Shown here piece after piece: positions 6,322 to 8,452 of a DNA stretch of 8,452 bases; the first letter of the stretch is position 1, and each line of letters starts with the position of its first letter. The notes under the pieces are model-generated. The model saw only the letters and a list, made by a program, of their open reading frames with translations, was not told the origin of the DNA and searched no databases. The stretch comes from Deltaproteobacteria bacterium. Its GTDB lineage: Bacteria; Desulfobacterota; Desulfovibrionia; Desulfovibrionales; Desulfovibrionaceae. The position numbers and the translations under genes were made by a program. The stretch is taken from assembly GCA_020861205.1 (NCBI GenBank), contig JAJBSY010000265.1, positions 1 through 8,452 on the forward strand, read 5' to 3'.

Positions 6322-6383
6322 GTTAAACGTTGTTGTTTGCCGTGGTTCGCGGCACGGGGACCGGGGTACCGGGAAACGCGGCC

Positions 6384-7691
6384 TTATTCGCCGCCGATCA
6401 GCGCCTTTGCGAACTGCTCCCCGTCAAAAGGACGGAGGTCTTCCATCTTTTCGCCCAGCCCGATGTAGGTGATGGGGATGGCGAACTGCATTGCCACCGC
6501 CGCCACGATGCCGCCCTTGGCGGTGCCGTCGAGCTTGGTGAGGATGATTTCGTCGACCCCGGCGGCTTCCTGGAACAGTTTCACCTGGGAAAGGGCGTTC
6601 TGCCCGGTGGTGGCGTCAATGACCAGGACGGACCGGTGCGGCGCGCCGGGGTGCTTCCTGCCCAGCACCCGCCGGATCTTGGCCAGTTCCTCCATCAGGT
6701 TGGCCTTGGTATGCAGGCGGCCGGCCGTATCGACCAGGAGCAGGTCAACCCCGTCTTCCACGGCCCTTTCCACCGCTTCGTACGCCACCGCCGCCGGGTC
6801 GGCGTTGGCGCCCTTGGCGTAGAACGATGCGTCCACGCGTTTCGCCCAAATTTCAAGTTGTTCCACGGCGGCCGCCCGGAACGTGTCCGCTGCCGCGATG
6901 AGCACCGTTTTACCCTGCATCCGGGCGCGGTAGGCAATTTTGGCGATGGTGGTGGTTTTGCCCACCCCGTTCACGCCGATGACCATGACCACTTCCGGCG
7001 GCGTCACGGCCTGGATGCGTTTGCGGGGCGTAAACACGGCCGCGAGTTCTTTGAAGAGAAGGGAGCGCAGGGCGGCCGGGTCCGTCACCTCCTCCCGGTA
7101 CGCGCGTTTTTTCAGCCGGGAGACGAGTTCCTGGGAAGACGCAACGCCCACGTCCGCGATGATGAGCAGTTCCTCGAGCTCTTCCCAGAGCGCGTCGGAA
7201 ATGACGGCATGGGACGCGAACAGGGAATCGAGGCCGCGCCCGAGCTGCTCGCGGGTTTTGGCGAGGCTGTCGGAAAGTTTCAGGAGCAGGCGGCTCTTTT
7301 CGTCTTCCTCGTCTTCAAGGTCCAGGGCAAGGGCCAGGCGGTACTGGAGCTCGGACCGGAACTCGTCCACGCGCACGTACCCCATGTCGGCGAGCCAGGA
7401 GGAGAAGGAGGCGATAAACGAATCCTTCTCGTTCTCCGGCACCTCCAGGGCGTCAAACAAAAACCCCAGCCGCTCCCAAAGAGCGGGGCCGGCCTCGGCG
7501 ATTCCCCGCAGCACCAGGGACAGCCACACGGAAAGACGCGGTTCCGCCTCCCGCAGGGCGAGGGTCAGGGAATTACGCCAGTCTTCCGCCGCGTCGCCCG
7601 CGGCTTGCTGCGCGGGGGGGTGGCCGGGATCCGGCGCGTTCCCGCCCGGTCCCGGTCCCCAGAGTTTTTTGATGGATGAGAAAAAGCCCAT
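6384..7691 (-). CDS. ftsY: Signal recognition particle receptor FtsY
   Basis: FtsY is the membrane-associated SRP receptor GTPase. It docks Ffh-bound ribosomes at the translocon for co-translational insertion of inner-membrane proteins. The 435-residue protein begins with an amphipathic [11 protein letters not shown] helix typical of membrane targeting. A variable, acidic A region follows to about residue 135 (LEDEEDE at 125-131), then the N domain helices (about 136-230) and the G domain. The GTPase motifs are all intact: P-loop [10 protein letters not shown] (239-248), DTFRAAA (269-275), DTAGR (321-325), TKLDG (385-389) and the closing [12 protein letters not shown] (411-422). GVNGVGKTT rather than GxxGxGKTT with Gln separates it from Ffh, and there is no M domain, which confirms FtsY. 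The ATG comes four bases after the stop of the upstream aminotransferase gene, so the two are co-transcribed and probably translationally coupled; the Shine-Dalgarno is weak. Confidence 0.97.
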   Translation of the reverse strand: MGFFSSIKKLWGPGPGGNAPDPGHPPAQQAAGDAAEDWRNSLTLALREAEPRLSVWLSLVLRGIAEAGPALWERLGFLFDALEVPENEKDSFIASFSSWLADMGYVRVDEFRSELQYRLALALDLEDEEDEKSRLLLKLSDSLAKTREQLGRGLDSLFASHAVISDALWEELEELLIIADVGVASSQELVSRLKKRAYREEVTDPAALRSLLFKELAAVFTPRKRIQAVTPPEVVMVIGVNGVGKTTTIAKIAYRARMQGKTVLIAAADTFRAAAVEQLEIWAKRVDASFYAKGANADPAAVAYEAVERAVEDGVDLLLVDTAGRLHTKANLMEELAKIRRVLGRKHPGAPHRSVLVIDATTGQNALSQVKLFQEAAGVDEIILTKLDGTAKGGIVAAVAMQFAIPITYIGLGEKMEDLRPFDGEQFAKALIGGE

Positions 7692-7695
7692 GCGG

Positions 7696-8452
7696 TTACT
7701 TCAGGCACTTTTCCAGGGCGGCCACAAGCCGGTCCACGTTTTCGGGGCGGGCTGTATGGCCCATGAGGCCGATACGCCAGATTTTCCCCGCCAGGGGGCC
7801 GAGCCCCGAGCCGATTTCGATATGGAATTCGTTCAAGAGGCGGCTGCGCACGGCCGCTTCGTCCACGCCCGCCGGGATCGTCACGGCGTTCAGTTGCGGC
7901 AGACGGTAGCCTTTCTCCACGAAGAAGGAGATGCCGAGTTTTTCGAGCCCCTGCCCCAGGCGTTCGTGCATGGCCTGGTGGCGGGCGAAAGCTGCGGGCA
8001 GGCCCTCTTTCAGGACGGTGTCGAGCGCCGCATACAGCCCATAGAGCATGTTGATGGGCGCGGTGTGGTGATAGGCGCGGCTTTTGCCTTCCCAGTACTG
8101 GATTATCATGGAAAGATCCAGGTACCAGTTGGGCACCTTGGTCTTGCGGGCCTTGAGCTTTGCGACGGCCCTGTCGGAAAGGGAAACGGGAGCCAGCCCC
8201 GGAGGGCAGGAAAGGCATTTCTGGGTGCCGCTGTAGAGGGCGTCGCATGCCCATTTGTCCATTTCCACGGGAATGCCGCCGAGGCTGGTGACGCAGTCCA
8301 CCAGGTACAGGGCCCCCGTTTCCTTGACCAGCTCGCCGATTTCCATGACAGGGTTGCGCACGCCCGTTGAAGTTTCCGCATGGATCACGGCCACGATGGC
8401 GTAGGGGCCCTTTTTCAGCTGTTCGGCCACGGCTTCGGGCTTGACCGGAGTG
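7696..8452 (-). CDS. Alanine/serine-glyoxylate-type class V aminotransferase (5' end outside the window)
   Basis: The gene enters from the right edge. The frame is open through 8452, and the GTG at 8430 is internal, because the residues before it (TPVKPEAVAEQL) continue the family sequence. About 251 C-terminal residues are visible of a family usually near 360-390. Fold-type I PLP features include HAETSTGV, LVDCVTSLGG with the aspartate that contacts the pyridine nitrogen, and YSGTQKCLSCPPGL. The Schiff-base lysine (codon 8218-8220) follows SGTQ in that last motif. The substrate-side stretch AYHHTAPINMLYGLYAAL and the C-terminal IWRIGLMGHTA are also typical. These fit alanine-glyoxylate, serine-glyoxylate or serine-pyruvate aminotransferases and the related PucG group, which move an amino group between a small amino acid and glyoxylate or pyruvate in the cytoplasm. 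Exact substrate pair is not decidable here. It lies directly upstream of ftsY. Confidence 0.93.
   Translation of the reverse strand, partial: TPVKPEAVAEQLKKGPYAIVAVIHAETSTGVRNPVMEIGELVKETGALYLVDCVTSLGGIPVEMDKWACDALYSGTQKCLSCPPGLAPVSLSDRAVAKLKARKTKVPNWYLDLSMIIQYWEGKSRAYHHTAPINMLYGLYAALDTVLKEGLPAAFARHQAMHERLGQGLEKLGISFFVEKGYRLPQLNAVTIPAGVDEAAVRSRLLNEFHIEIGSGLGPLAGKIWRIGLMGHTARPENVDRLVAALEKCLK

Noticed and set aside
6320..6383. Hairpin TGCCG/CGGCA downstream of ftsY as a terminator
   Set aside because: The stem is only 5 bp with competing pairings, and it is followed by AAACAACAAC on the minus strand rather than a U-tract.
6330..8370. Two long plus-strand frames (6330-7679 and 6940-8370) opposite ftsY and the aminotransferase
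   Set aside because: Both are shadows of well-identified minus-strand genes. They have no start context, and their compositions are skewed with no recognisable domain.
1..8452. CRISPR arrays, IS elements, tRNA/rRNA genes, toxin-antitoxin or phage-defence genes
   Set aside because: No regularly spaced repeats, terminal inverted repeats with a transposase, RNA gene signatures or defence-family motifs were seen on either strand.

Overview
The window is GC-rich bacterial DNA with densely packed genes, nearly all on the minus strand. Gene content and protein style (an FtsY with an acidic N-terminal extension, a class V aminotransferase directly upstream of ftsY, and an MdtABC-like efflux pair) suggest a Gram-negative sulfate-reducer-like deltaproteobacterium, possibly Desulfovibrionaceae. 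That assignment is inference from family resemblance; no rRNA or other marker gene is present. Two small-to-medium genes, an HTH protein and a methyltransferase, look more like clostridial proteins and may have been acquired.

Layout, left to right. Positions 1-86 are strikingly AT-rich (about 27% GC by hand count) and may hold the 3' end of a plus-strand gene that started before the window. A hairpin with a T-rich tail at 89-120 separates it from the convergent efflux operon. That operon runs leftward from a sigma70-like promoter near 4399-4427: a lipoprotein-type membrane fusion protein (3188-4360) overlaps by 4 bases an RND inner-membrane permease (87-3191). No outer-membrane channel gene is present. 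Divergent from the pump is a 128-residue single-pass membrane protein of unknown function (4576-4962). It converges on a minus-strand SAM-dependent methyltransferase (5089-5799). Upstream of that lies a 90-residue HTH protein (5924-6196) with its own intrinsic terminator. The right end holds ftsY (6384-7691), the SRP receptor GTPase, in an operon with a PLP-dependent alanine/serine-glyoxylate-type aminotransferase (7696-8452) cut by the window edge.

The fusion protein and permease should form two parts of a tripartite pump and would borrow a TolC-like channel encoded elsewhere. FtsY and the aminotransferase are housekeeping and metabolic genes sharing a transcript. The HTH protein, the methyltransferase and the small membrane protein have no function I can assign with confidence. 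I see no CRISPR array, IS element, tRNA, rRNA or clear defence system. The most interesting points are regulatory (promoter versus start codon and a 10-bp direct repeat at the pump promoter, and a possible leader ORF upstream of the HTH gene) and the possible foreign origin of the HTH and methyltransferase genes.
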